Below, one piece after another: positions 35,292 to 46,953 of a stretch of DNA of 64,000 bases. The position numbers and the translations under genes are program-made. The notes beneath the pieces are model-generated. The model did not search any database, was not told the origin of the DNA, and saw only the letters and a list, made by a program, of their open reading frames with translations. The stretch is taken from assembly GCF_000005505.3 (NCBI RefSeq), contig NC_016131.3, forward strand, positions 66,984,355 through 67,048,354. The letters are read 5' to 3'. How positions within the stretch are numbered: position 1 is the stretch's first letter; each line of letters opens with the position of its first letter. Origin of the DNA: Brachypodium distachyon. Its lineage: Eukaryota > Streptophyta > Magnoliopsida > Poales > Poaceae.

Positions 35292-37670
35292 TCACATAGG
35301 CTGCAGCCACGTCACCACGATGGGGCTCCGGACGTCGTGCCCGCGGCCGTCTGACCAGACGAGGTGCCCGTACACCGGCGCCGCGGCGGGACCGGCCGGC
35401 GCCTCCACGGTCACCGCGAAGCTCTGCTTCTTCACGGCCGGGGAGAAGACGAGCTTCTCCGGCTTCACTGCCACGGACACGCCGCTGCTCGCCGCCGCGC
35501 CGGACATCTCCACGCGCGCCTTGTACGTCGCGGATGCCTCGGCGCCGACGTTGGTCGCCGTGCGGATCACCGTCCTGGACTGGTTGCTGCCGTGGAACAC
35601 CACGGAGATCGACGGGTAGTTCAGGTCGGAGCCCGAGAGCTTCCTGTTCGTCGCCGCGGGGCAGGACACCGGCTTGTGAGTGATCACCTCGATCGCGTTG
35701 GCCTCGTAGCCAATGCTGCACATGAACACCACGTAGTCTTCGTCCCCGATGTCGTAGACCAAGCCCGGGTCTAGGGCCTTGCTCAAAGTGATGTGCCCCG
35801 CGCCGTAGTCGAACGGCGTCGCGGCGCGCCCGTGCTCGGCCTCGTCGCTCACCGCGCCGCCACGGTTGTCGGTGACGATTGCCGTGGTCATCAACGCGGA
35901 GCGGATCGCTGCCGGCGACCACCCGGGGTGCGCGGACCGGAGCAGCGCGGCGGCGCCGCTGGCGTGCGGGCACGCCATGGACGTGCCCGACAGGATGTTG
36001 AACTCTGTCCGCCGGGGGTCGGATTCCAGGCCCGTAGGACCAGTGGCACCCGTCCAGGCCGCGAGGATGTTGACTCCAGGGGCGATGAAGTCCGGCTTGA
36101 GGATCTCCGGGACGAGTCCGTTGGGCCCGCGGGCAGAGAAGGAGGCCACCAACGGAGCCGGCTTGACGCCGACGATAGTGCCCCTGAAGACAATTGTCGC
36201 AGTCGGATTGGTGGTGTTGGCAGCATATGCCTTGAGCGTGTCGCCCTCGCTCTCGCCCACCGAGCAAGCCGGGAGGACATGAGCGTCGCCTACTAGACCT
36301 TCGCCGTTGGCCTCTCCGTTGGCGAGAACCATTGCTGCGCCACCAGCTTCCTTCACGACCATCCCCTTGGCCACGCGCGGGCTGCTGCCGCGGTCGCAGA
36401 TGACGATCTTCCCTGCCACAAGCGACGGCTCGATGGAATTCTCCATGCACAGCGAAGCGGACAGCCCACCTGAACGCCCGGGGTAGTACAGAGACAGCAT
36501 GGTGTTGTTGGCCAGGGGCTTGCCGGAGTAGAGGGACACTCCCGCCATACGCCTCCCGTCGCCGAGCACGATTTCGGCGGGGAAGCTGCGGTCGATCGTG
36601 CCGGCGCCCACGGTGGCGAGCCACGGCGCGAGGTTGGTCACCGACATGGCGGCGGGCCCTTCGTTCCCGGCGGAGGTGGCCACGAAGACTCCCCGCGAGA
36701 CGGCGCCGTACGCGCCGATCGCGATCGGGTCGATGTAGAAGGGCGACGTGGCGCCATTGCCGCCGCCGATGGAGACGGAGATGACGTCCACGCCGTCCGC
36801 GACGGCGCGGTCGAAGCCGGCGAGGATGTCGGAGTCGAGGCAGCCGGCGCCCTTCCAGCACACCTTGTACGCGGCCACCCTTGCCTTGGGCGCGACGCCC
36901 TTGGCGACGCCGGGCGCGTACCCCTCCATGCTCGCCGCGTAGGACACGCTGCCTGCCGCCGTGGTGGCCGTGTGCGTCCCGTGCCCGTCGGCGTCGCGCG
37001 GCGACATGTACTCCACGGAGCCGTTGGACGCCACCGCCGCGGTATCGCCGTAGTGCGCGGCGTGGCCCTGCGAGAAGAACCGCGCGCCGACCAGCTTCCT
37101 GTTGCAAGACGACGCCGGGAAAGCGGCGCCCGCGTCGCAGCCGCCACGCCATCTGGCGGGGACCGGCGGGAGGTTCCTGTCAGAGAGGCTGCGGCGCTCG
37201 GGCCACACGCCGGTGTCTAGCACCCCGACGATGACGTCGGAGCCGTAGTCGGCGAGAGACCACAGCCCGAGGCGCGCGCGGAGGCCCATGAACTGCGGCG
37301 ACCTGGTGGTGTGCAGCGGGCGGACCCGGTCCTCGAACGCGGCGAGCACGGCCGGGTGGCGGCGCAGCGCGTCGGCGCGGGGAGCGGAGACCGACGCGGA
37401 GAAGCCGTGGAAGACGGTGTCGTAGACGTGGAGAGGCTCGAGGAGGGGCCCGTCGGCATCGGCGCCCGAGGCGAAAGCGGCGGAGGAGTACCAGTGCGCG
37501 TGGGTCGGGAACACGGACGGCTTGGCGCGGTGGTCGACGCGGAAGATGTACGTTTTCTTCGCTTGGCGGCCGCCATCGTCGGCGTCGGTCGCGCCGGCGG
37601 TTTGGGACAGTAGCGTCGTCGCGGTAAGCACGAGGAGGAGGAAGAGCAGGAGGCGGCGGCGAGTGGCCAT
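35292..37670 (-). CDS. Subtilisin-like serine protease (subtilase, SBT1 type)
   Basis: A single uninterrupted 792-codon frame starts at ATG 37670. Plant subtilases are secreted endopeptidases made as zymogens and act mainly in the cell wall. Visible parts by residue: signal peptide (1 to about 26, LLLFLLLVLTATTLL, then TAGA); inhibitor I9 propeptide (about 40-120, TYIFRVDHRAKP, YDTVFHGFSASV); catalytic Asp152 in VLDTGVW; His230 in DGHGTHT; oxyanion Asn336 in TSAGNEGP; PA domain (about 385-480, GKIVICDRG); catalytic Ser564 in SGTSMACPHASG; C-terminal fibronectin-III-like domain (about 680-790, RTATNVG, ending VTWLQPM). All catalytic residues are present and length is normal for the family. The lack of introns is common in this group. 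It most resembles the SBT1.6/SBT1.7 branch; its substrate is unknown. Confidence 0.95.
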   Translation of the reverse strand: MATRRRLLLFLLLVLTATTLLSQTAGATDADDGGRQAKKTYIFRVDHRAKPSVFPTHAHWYSSAAFASGADADGPLLEPLHVYDTVFHGFSASVSAPRADALRRHPAVLAAFEDRVRPLHTTRSPQFMGLRARLGLWSLADYGSDVIVGVLDTGVWPERRSLSDRNLPPVPARWRGGCDAGAAFPASSCNRKLVGARFFSQGHAAHYGDTAAVASNGSVEYMSPRDADGHGTHTATTAAGSVSYAASMEGYAPGVAKGVAPKARVAAYKVCWKGAGCLDSDILAGFDRAVADGVDVISVSIGGGNGATSPFYIDPIAIGAYGAVSRGVFVATSAGNEGPAAMSVTNLAPWLATVGAGTIDRSFPAEIVLGDGRRMAGVSLYSGKPLANNTMLSLYYPGRSGGLSASLCMENSIEPSLVAGKIVICDRGSSPRVAKGMVVKEAGGAAMVLANGEANGEGLVGDAHVLPACSVGESEGDTLKAYAANTTNPTATIVFRGTIVGVKPAPLVASFSARGPNGLVPEILKPDFIAPGVNILAAWTGATGPTGLESDPRRTEFNILSGTSMACPHASGAAALLRSAHPGWSPAAIRSALMTTAIVTDNRGGAVSDEAEHGRAATPFDYGAGHITLSKALDPGLVYDIGDEDYVVFMCSIGYEANAIEVITHKPVSCPAATNRKLSGSDLNYPSISVVFHGSNQSRTVIRTATNVGAEASATYKARVEMSGAAASSGVSVAVKPEKLVFSPAVKKQSFAVTVEAPAGPAAAPVYGHLVWSDGRGHDVRSPIVVTWLQPM

Positions 37671-40504
37671 TGGATAGACCGGCGAGAGCGACGGTGTCGT
37701 GGAGCGGTGGAAAGGGGAGGAGTTATAGCAAGGCGCAGACTGCAGGTGGGGGAGTACCGGGCGTCGTCGTGGGCCTCGTACGGCTCTGCTAGACTGCTAG
37801 CAGTTATGTCGCGTCACGTTTTCGCACCCTCCGACCGTAGGATGGTTTAAATGCTGCCGCTCTGGATCGGTGCGATGGTGCAGGCGTGTAGCTGCCATGC
37901 GCTGCGTTGCTGATCGGTTCGAGACTCAAGAGTGCCTTCCGTGGGAGTTGGATCGAGTGAGCCGGATTCTGGCACCGTCAAATTATCTGCGGCAGCACGT
38001 GTTTCTTGATGAGAATCTCGAGTGCCACAGTCGTGATAGTATGTCGCTAACACGTGGGGTCAGCTTCTTCGGGCCGACCGATGAGTCGATGAATGGTCCC
38101 GCCGGCGCCGGGCGGCGTCGCGAAGGCTATCCGTGGATTTGGCACGTTGTGCGCTAGCGAGTGCCTGGGGCAACATATTGCACCGGTTGTAAACCGATTC
38201 CGGGAAACGCGCGAAAGGGGGGAGCGTGCTTTGGAGGTAAAGTGCACGCTTCGGGGCTCTAGCCATATGCTCGTTTTCCAGTGGTTTGTCGTTACCAAAT
38301 GATGAGTTTCTGCCTGCAGAACTGAATGCCTGATTGACTTGTGCTCCCCGTTCACGAGGCTGGGCCAGTGACTGATGCCCAAATTGCGGCATGAAGCCAG
38401 TGGAAAGGGACCGAGGCAGGGTAGAACGTAGCCGATGAACCGATTTAATTTCTCAGGATACATCCGCCGGCGGCGAGAGCCAAGAGACCGGGAGCTCGAC
38501 CTGCTTGGAGGCGCGCAAAGCTGAAAATGTGCGTCCGGCAAGGCCGGGAAGGAGAGCAAGATGCGTCACTTCCCAGCAGAGGGTGCGGCACAGCACAACC
38601 GCTTTTTTTTTTTGCGTGTGTATGTTTTTTTTTTTCAAGAACAACAGAAGTACAGAACCGCTCGTTTAAATGGCTGGCTGGACTGGACTGCAACGGCCCA
38701 TTTTTCAGCCCACCCAGAGTTTAGCCTTATTTTGCAGGACCTTTTCTCTATTCTTTTCCCAGGCCGCAGTGCTTCTTTTTTTGTGCGCGCTTGTGTTTTT
38801 CTTTCCGAAAAAGGGGGCAACTCCAGGCCTCGGCATCGATTGATGCACAAAGCCATCAATTATTTGTACATGATATTATATCAGTATAAGAATTACTACG
38901 ATGATTATATCAGTATATGTTAGTGGAATTTAGGTCAGGTCGAACGTTTATAGAAGACAACATGTTGTGTTTGATGTGATATCAGAGTAGAGTAACAAAC
39001 TCGGATGAAGTATGAATCAGGAACACGGCTGTTAGCAAGGCAAGATTAATCAACCCCGGTACATGTAAAAAAGTAAAATTAATCAACCACGGTTCACCTA
39101 GAAGTTCGGAAGCATACCGTGTGTTGTATGTGGTTTCAGAGGAGGTATGGACATCTCGGATTCTAGTACCTTCTCCAACGGTATCTGGCTAGCGAGGTAT
39201 CTTTAATTAGCGAGTCAAGTGCTAATGGTAGAAGCGGCTTTGACGACGAGTATGTTCACTCCAATGAAAACACATGATCCCTGATCGGGCAATGTTGACA
39301 CGCGCATCTGTCGTGTCCTTGTTGAAGTTGGTGGCTTCAAGCTCGGCTTTGGGACTGAAAATCTACAATTGGACTCGTCGTTCGTTTGAAAGTTTTGCCT
39401 AAGAATTGTGTACTTTTCGTTTCTTCAGCCTTTTATCGTAGTGGGAATGGGAGTGTTGTGGAGTTCATCCCTCTCTTTTTTTTTGATGTCTTTTTTACCT
39501 GATTTTTAATAATATTGACTATATGCATCATCGATTGATGGAGAGGCCAGATGTATCCTTCTTTCTAAAGAAAAATAACTCTTCCAAAATACCGTGGTTG
39601 TGCATCTGTACCCAAGAATTCTGCTTCGTCTACGGATACTTGAAACTCTAAATACTTCATTCGGAACCAAGAAGTCGCACCCTCACTAAGGAGCTTATCC
39701 GCCCGCAAAATTACGTTTAGATTAAAGCATTCTCGCAAAGGAGGTGATGGAAAATACAAAGAAAATCACCTTACATTGGTGAAGTGATCCGAAATCAAAA
39801 GTTGCTCGTTCTATATGACAAGAAGTTTGGAGGGAATACCGAAATAGTTTAGGATTTACTTATCTCTTTCCGAGGGAAAACCGGTACGACACCATCTAAC
39901 GAAACACGTGCTGTACATGCAATGCATAATATTTGCTACAAGTGTGGATAGTCGATCTTGTCCTTACAATATTCGTTTTGAGTTAGCAAATCTGAACAGA
40001 GGTGATCAAGCGAGTAAGGCCTGCAATAATTTCACCGAAGCACCCCGTCGCATTTCACTTTACACAATAAGAGGATGATTCGCTGGGCATGCTTACATCG
40101 ATCTTGCGATGCACACAACCAAGTGGATCGTATCCAGAAACATAAAGAGCATTAGAGCAACCAAGTGGGGGAGCATCATGAGTCTCAGTGGAATTCTACG
40201 TCGCAGAGATGGACGTTTCATTAATCCGCTGCCACTCCCTCAGCTCCTATATAACACACGGCACACCTCCTGCTCTCCAGACAGCAAACAACACGTACAG
40301 GCGAACGCTGAACGCAGGGTCTAAACCAAGCACAAACCCTCGTCAGATTGCATCAAAGGCTAGGAGTCGGAGAGGACACCAGCGCCCAATTAGCATCCCT
40401 TCGATTATACTACAACGGTGGGTGACAGGCAACGCAGATTTTTATAAAAACTCACTCTTGGGCACGCACTCTCGCCGAAGAGCCCGAAAGCACGCGGCGA
40501 GGCC
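37671..40504. other. Intergenic with LINE tails
   Basis: This holds the promoter of the protease (a weak reverse TATAACT near 37722-37727 lies about 55 bp before the start codon). It also holds two short LINE 3'-tail remnants: reverse at about 38797-38860 (CCGAAAAAGGGGGC, AGGCCTCGGCATCGATTGAT) and forward at about 39521-39575 (GATGGAGAGGCCAGATGTAT, then A-rich). I found no gene. The last few hundred bases are probably the ADF 3' UTR. Confidence 0.5.
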
Positions 40505-42489
40505 TCATTGCGCGCGGCCTCTGATGACATCGAAGCCCATCTCGGAGGGGTCCGTGGCCTGCACCTCGTAGTGGACCCCGTCCAGCACCCGCCTCAGCCC
40601 TTGCTTAGACGTCGCGTACAGAATCTTGGCTCTTATCCTCGATGCCGCCGGTGACCTGACAAAAAAAGGCGCATAAACAAAGCAACGAATCAATCCATCG
40701 AACCCACTGATGAGCTCCTCTGCATCCCAATCCCAATCCCACTGGTCATTGCTGTTGCCAAGTGTATATGGAGTACTCGCATGAGACAATCCAACAGCGG
40801 CAGTTGCCATCAAAACAAAAGAGCTTTAACAGAAGGAAATTGGAGCTGGTGGACTAGCTAGCTAGCTAACGGCACTAAAACATAAACTTGTTTTGTTATT
40901 AAAGTGGTTTGATCGTGTTTGCTTTTCAGTTCTCTGAATAATCCAAAGATGGAAGTGGTTAAACTGCAGTAAAAGACAGTGAAGTGTTGACCGAGAGGCC
41001 AATTGCAGCTGTGGTTGGGCGATGCCTTGTTTTCAGGAGGGGTCTAGAAATCTGATGTAGAAAGAAGGACAGACAGATCTCCACACAGGGCCAGATCTGA
41101 TCTGATAAAAGACAGTGGAGGTGAAGCGAAAAGTAATGCCGTAATGCACTAATGCGTGGAGGAGTACTAAAGACAACAGTAGCAAAGATGCCGGCCAGGG
41201 AGAAAGGAAGAGAGAAGGATGATGGCCTTGTCAAGAAAGTTTGGTCCCCGTCATGATCTCGACTAAAGTTGCGTTTGAGTTTGACAAGGCAGCGGGGATG
41301 GGTCGGGCAAGCAACTTTTGTGGAAAATAGAAAAAGCTTGATGCATATTCCTTCTTCGTGATAAGTATGTGGGGACTGATTGCGGAGTCATTTGGTCTGC
41401 AGATTTCTTGTCTATTTCTTGGTGCTCGCTGGCACGTATGTGGTGTGCGGATGGAGAGGGGACGCCTCATCTTAATTTCCATCTGGGCTTATATATCTAC
41501 TCCGTAGGAAGGACAGATAGATAAGACTATAGAAGTGTCAATGATTTTCTAAAAAAAATATGTGTCAAATGCAGCTAACAGGTTAGATATTATCGATTTT
41601 TTTTATCTCAATGACGATGCGAGATGTGATTGCTGGACTGCGATTTGCTTGTACTACTATGGTCAACGGATGTATGTAATTACCAACTTTAGCGTTTTCG
41701 ATAGCGCACAAAACCAAAAAGGAATTCATTTCTCAGCGTAGTTGGCAGTTGCCGTATTTCATGAATGACTTGCATATCCTCCAAACTCTCGGTGTGCTTA
41801 CGGAGAAAAACTTGGTAGTTTACGGTTTGGACGATCAAAGCTGTTTATTGTACCGTGTGCCGCCAGCAAGGAATGCCTAAGCTAGAATGAACTGGAGCAT
41901 GAAAGCCTTTTTCTAAACCGAGATGCGAGAATTCTAGTATACGCATCAAGAATTACTATTACCAAGTGGGGTATTATTCCTAAGAAAATACTTATGGTCA
42001 GTAATCAAGGAGGAAGAGTAGATAATGTTCCTCACGACGGTATAGAATTGACCAAGTGGTTGATGGCAAAATTAGTACTAGAATGGAGTGAAACAATTAA
42101 GGATCGACCGAAATTACCAGGCGATGAAGAAGATCTTGCTCTTCTGGCAGTTGTCGACGGAGACGAAGTCGAAGTCAAAGACGGCGTAGCGGCAGTCGTC
42201 GGTGGGCAGCGCGGCGACGAGCTCGTCGTAGCCCTCGCCGGGGCCGCCCACCTTGTCCACCATGACGGCGCGGGTCCGCTCGTCGATCTTGTAGACCACG
42301 AAGCGGTGCACCTTCTTCCACTTCATCTCCGTGAACCACCGCTTGCACTCCTCCTTGATGTTCATCCCCTCCGTCGCCTGCACTCGCACAATCACAAAAA
42401 CATTGTAAGCCAGATGATATGACGCTGCCGGGGCATGACAAAAGGGAGCACTGCTGGCGACTTATTACCATCTTGTAAGCCATTGCCAT
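40505..42489 (-). CDS. ADF: Actin-depolymerizing factor (ADF/cofilin)
   Basis: ADF binds G- and F-actin, severs filaments and speeds subunit loss from pointed ends in the cytoplasm. Inferred reverse-strand coding exons are 42489-42469 (MAMAYKM, 21 nt), 42377-42118 and 40655-40505, all with GT-AG borders. They give 143 aa in one frame, the normal ADF length. The ADF-H domain covers almost the whole protein: EECKRWFTEMKWKKVHRFVV, IDERTRAVMVDKVGG, DDCRYAVFDFDFV, SKIFFIAWSP, then SRIRAKILYATSKQGLRRVL (the long actin-binding helix) and YEVQATDPSEMGFDVI. The tiny first exon followed by a short intron and then a long second intron (1462 bp) fits plant ADF gene structure. The MAMAYKM start suggests a particular monocot ADF clade, but I do not assign a number. 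Confidence 0.94.
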
Positions 42490-42633
42490 GGCTGCAGATC
42501 GTCGCCGGTGGACGCAGCGATGACGATGGAGCAATGAAGTTCTTGTTTGGTGTGTTGCCTTTTGCTGGTTTGAGGAGAGGAGGCTGCGGGTTTGGTTCTC
42601 TTGTCTCTTGACGTTAGGTGCGGTTGGGTCGAC

Positions 42634-42643
42634 TTTATAAATA
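42634..42643 (-). promoter_or_regulatory. TATA box of the ADF gene
   Basis: On the reverse strand TATTTATAAAG lies about 145-155 bp upstream of ATG 42489, inside an A/T run (TTTATTTATTTATAAA) in otherwise GC-balanced sequence. Transcription would start near 42605. Confidence 0.6.
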
Positions 42644-42659
42644 AATAAAAAGCGTGCAA

Positions 42660-45030
42660 GCAGCCCAAAATTCCATTCTGCTCGGTTTATAAAATGGAAA
42701 AGCGAGAATGCATCGGGTACAGGCCATTCTCCCCCCACATGCCTTCCTTGTGCTCGTTTGTTTTCTTTTAGAAAAAAAAAACGATTTATGATGCAGATCT
42801 GGAATTGTTACTTTCGCACGAGATATCTGATCGAGTAAGTGAATATCTCTTGCAAGATACCATTAGATATTCCAGGACTGTTTAAAAGCTTGCCTTGATC
42901 CACTGAAATGTCGTTAATCATCACCTGTAGTGCAATAGGCTCTGTAATTAACCAAGAGAGAGCGAAAGAGGCGACGTGACACGCCACAGCGGGGGGCACT
43001 AATACGCTGTAGCGTGTAATCACCGTCCCGTCGGCAAGAAAGTCTGTCGCGAGATTCGCGCTAGCCACCGGTCCAGTAGAAGCCAGGCGAGCGTGGGGCA
43101 CGGGAAGAAGAAGCTAGCGCACGCACGCACGCTCCGCCTAAGGGCTACTGTAGCACGGGCCAGGCCACACCGCCCGGCCGAGGCTCGTCATGAAGCCGTG
43201 CCCACCGTTTCCCCCGCCCGTCCATTCTTTGCTTGGAAGGTAAGCGAGGAAATGGAGAGAGCCATGCGCCATTTTGCCAATCGGGCCCGCGAGAAAAGAA
43301 GAGAAAGGAGAGAGGGGCTCCTCCAACCAGGCACATTTGCTATTTGCCTCTCTGTTTTACACCTTCTTCCTCTTCTCCTCCTCGCTCCAACAGTGTGAAT
43401 TTCACATTTTCACGTGCGCGTCGGTGACCCGAGACGGCGGTTGGTGCGCAGCAGCAGAGGCAGGCAGGCACATCCGGGAGGCAACACAACATCTGGGGCT
43501 CTGGGCCTTTTCTTTCTTTTTCAATTTTAAGATGAGGTCCGTGTGCGGTGAATTTTTCTCGGTGGGATGAGGAGACCCGCTCGCGCGGAAATTAAAAGCT
43601 GCTGCGTGCGGGCTGCGTTTCAACAAACAGATTGATGAGGATTTATGACGTGCAGTAGTAGTAGCAGTGGTCGCCGGTGGCATTACTGATTTCTGACGAT
43701 GAAGAGACATTTAATACGCGGGCCAAACATACACATGATCGAGGAAATGCAGAGTGCTCTCTATCCTCTAGGATCTCCCGAGATTTGCTTGTGTAAAGAT
43801 TGCACGAATTAGGAGTACATGGTTTTCCTTCTGAAAATAAGCACAGATCGCAGCTAGTATCGCGAAACATGATGAGCCTACTCAGCTGCAGGCCCAAAAT
43901 TACCTTGCTCTAGCCACTAGAGTTCTGTCCCGACCAGCTATCATGTGTTCAGCATGTGCGAGTGTTCGCTCATGACTCATGAGTCCGGTTTAGGCTAGTA
44001 GGCGGCTCTCCAGTGTGTCGATGTTCCTTGTTTCAGACCATTTTGCATCAATCGCCTGGAAACATTAGTGTTAAGAGAGTTCTCTCAGTTTCCTTCTTCT
44101 TGCAGTCTTCTGATCTTTTGTCTATTTCTCCCCTGCTATGTCCCCACAATTCATCGTTTTGTTTTTGCATTTTTAATCAGTTCTTCTGCGTCAATGATTG
44201 AATCACGGCACGCACTTATTTCGACGCGATCAGAACGCCGCGTCCCTTAACGAAAATTGAAGACGTGCAGTGGTATGACCCTTTGCCAAACAGAACGACG
44301 ACAGAGACATCTGATGCGCACGTCAAATACAAGTTTTTTTTTTGAGAGAGTCAAATACAAGAAGACAGAAGCACGGGTACGGGAGAGCACGAGGATGGAT
44401 CAGATCAAGATCAACTAGCAAAAGCATGGTATTTGCCGACGGGGAAACCCGGCCAAACACGACAGCTGCCATATATCCATCTGACCTGTATCGGTTTTAC
44501 CTGGCCAAGAAAAGCTTGGGCTTCGTGGGCGCGCGAGCTAGTGCGCGACACGCCGAAACGCCCGTCTTGCACGCCCGAGCCGACGACGACGAACAGAAAG
44601 AAAGGCCACCCTGACACAACTGGCTAGAAAATAAAGCAGAAAGCGACCGATTGAGACGCCTACGCACAGCGCATAGTTTCCTCGTCGATGTGCGCCGCAC
44701 CGCCGATTTGCTGCCCAAATTACACGGGACACCGGCGAGACGACCGGGTCCTCCGTGATTTGGATTTGCCCGTGGAGTCCCTAGCTAGCGACTAGCGAGC
44801 GTGCGTTGCGTCTGGGCGCTGGTCTAAAGGGAATCAAAGGACATGAAGCTGGGTAAACATCGTAAAAATAAAAAATGGGGGCACCAAGGCCATTATGTAG
44901 CGTAGATGAAGCCTGATTCACCACATCACTCCATTTTGGTACCTGTGTTGAAATGCTACAATGTGTAACCTCAGGCCGACCAGATGATGGGACAACTTAG
45001 TGTAAAAGTCAGACTCCTTAAGATGGTTTA
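42660..45030. other. Intergenic, no gene seen
   Basis: Mixed-composition sequence with many short overlapping frames on both strands and no recognisable domain or paired element ends. A reverse frame at 43643-43897 and forward frames at 43093-43570 and 44342-44627 show no family features. Confidence 0.45.
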
Positions 45031-45033
45031 GTA

Positions 45034-45148
45034 CTCCCTCCAATCCATATTAATTGTCTCAAATTTGTCCAAATATGAATGCATCTATATATCTAAAAAG
45101 CGTCTAGATACATGTATTATTTCGACAATTAATATGAATCGGAGGGAG
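45034..45148. mobile_element. Stowaway-like MITE (115 bp)
   Basis: Inverted ends CTCCCTCCAATCCATATTAA and TTAATATGAATCGGAGGGAG have TA flanks at 45032-45033 and 45149-45150. The interior (AAATTTGTCCAAATATGAATGCATC, TCTAGATACATGTAT) matches the class of the 54141 and 29844 copies. Confidence 0.92.
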
Positions 45149-45151
45149 TAG

Positions 45152-45880
45152 AAAACTTGTAAGTGAAGAAACCTTCTAGATTAAGAAAGAGAGTCCATGT
45201 ATGAGTTGTACACGACCCCCAAAACCCTAGTCGTCCGACAATATAAAGCTGGGACAGGTGTCATCGATAAGAAAAACAATCTCTTGTAACCGATATTACA
45301 CATCAATTACAGTACGTAGAACTACCTCCAAGAGAAGGGGTAGCCGGACCTGGAGAAATCTCGTGTTTCTTGCCTGACAAGTCTCCGACACCGCACTTCC
45401 CTTCTTCTGATCATCTCCTATGATGATACGTGTCCCTAAGAACTCTTGACAGTACTTCTGCGCTAATTTAAAGATGAGACACATATACATGTTCTTGGTC
45501 TTCCAACAAAGCTTTTGACGAGTTCTCCTCTCTGTCTCCCTTCTATTTCTCATTTGTTTAATAGTTGTTCGGAGGCTTCGGTTCTCTTGTTCTTTTTGTT
45601 AAAGATTCACTATGTTCCAAAGGTTTCCTCCGGTTCAAGACTTGCTACCTCACATTTAGGGTTCGGTAAAATGATACACTAGAACATTTAGGGTTCACGT
45701 AAATGTTAAAATGGCCCAACAAAGTTCGAATTTGCTATGTTTCATGGGTTCTATGGCACTGATCTTGGCACGCGGTTCAGTTGTGTACTTGTGTGATTGC
45801 ATCTCGTCGACGGTGCTCGGTCTTCCTTTCGATAAGCTCAGAGGATGCTACCAGAGTACCAGTATACTAGCATTCACCCT
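45152..45880. other. Intergenic, possible LTR fragment
   Basis: A TATA-like AATATAAAGC at 45240 and downstream text resembling a retrotransposon LTR (through about 45600) are suggestive only; no paired LTR, primer-binding site or polyprotein is present. A small direct repeat (ACATTTAGGGTTC) lies at 45653 and 45685. Confidence 0.3.
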
Positions 45881-46760
45881 TAGAGGCATACTTTAAAAAA
45901 CTGGACCAGATGCCGGTTGAACCGAAAAACCTCGGAATCGAAGACCTCGCTAGTCTACCCCCCCCCCCCCCACTGAACCGGGATAAACCGGCTGAAATCG
46001 ACAAACTAGCCGGGCGGATTGGGTTGAGTCACCGGTTCAATTTCCGTTCCAAATATCCCCCGTCTCCCTTGTCCTGCCGCCACTAAGCAAAGGCTGACAC
46101 GGTGCCGCCATGTCAGTTTTGGACCTGCCGGCCGCCGCTTGAATGAAGCTCGGATGCACGAGTCGGCCGCCGCTTGATTCTGCAGCCACCCGCCACCACC
46201 GCCGCCCGACTGTCTCCTCTGCATACGCCTTCACCCTGCTTCGTCTGCTCTACTTGACGAGCGTCGGTCCGCTCCTTCTCTGTCCGAGTGCAGCATCACA
46301 CGAGGGTTGCTGGGATTTATGCGAGAATTAATGGAATCTAGGAGATTAGAGTACGCATCGAGATTTACTTGAATCTTGTGAGGGAAGCAAAGAACGCAGA
46401 GGATTTACGAGAATATATGGGTGTATGCATCGGCAGAAGAAGCTGAGAGAGGCTTGGAGAGACGAAGTGACGCTGTGGTAGTGGCTATGCTATGCATCAA
46501 AAATTCGGGCTGTCACAATTCACAAGTCACAGAAACCGAGATAGATGGTCGAATAGATGGGGTATGGGGCTAGGGGTTTGCTAATTATATCTGTGAACAA
46601 AACTATAATATTTTATACTCTCTCTCCATCCAAATAAGTGACGTGAAACCGGAGACGGAGAGAGTACATTAAAGAACCGGAGAGTGAACCGGTGAAGCAA
46701 CGGCCCAACCAGTAAAAACCTAAACCGAGAATCCCAACGGTCTAGTTTTTGGCACCTCTA
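45881..46760. mobile_element. hAT-like non-autonomous element
   Basis: The ends are inverted: left TAGAGGCATACTTTAAAAAA then CTGGACC; reverse complement of right TAGAGGTGCCAAAAACTAGA then CC. TAGAGGTG-type termini are characteristic of hAT elements. The 8 bp outside (TTCACCCT at 45873-45880, CTCAACCT at 46761-46768) agree at six of eight places. Subterminal ACCGGTT/GAACCGG motifs recur at both ends. No transposase is visible. A poly-C run (45959-45971) and a MITE relic lie inside. Confidence 0.6.
46618..46664. mobile_element. Very short Stowaway-like MITE relic (47 bp)
   Basis: CTCTCTCTCCATCC and GGAGACGGAGAGAG are inverted ends bounded by TA (46616-46617 and 46665-46666). The interior is almost wholly deleted. 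It is nested in the hAT-like element. Confidence 0.55.
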
Positions 46761-46953
46761 CTCAACCTCCGCGTAAGGGGTCATGAGCAAACACCTGTTG
46801 ACTACTCCTTGGAAGTTTAGCGAATCAAATCCTAATTCATGCATAACTCACAAAACACGAAGGATCCCACACAATCCCTGTGTGGTGAAACCATATGACA
46901 ATCCTTTTAAGTTTAACAAGCCTAAAAACACTGCACAAAATGAATTAAAACAC

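Noticed and set aside
35182..37152. 656-codon reverse-strand frame overlapping the subtilase
   Set aside because: It is an Arg/Gly-rich shadow of the GC-rich subtilase gene in another frame; the subtilase frame holds all catalytic motifs.
41994..42422. 142-codon forward frame opposite ADF exon 2
   Set aside because: It is the antisense shadow of a GC-rich conserved exon; no independent evidence of a gene.
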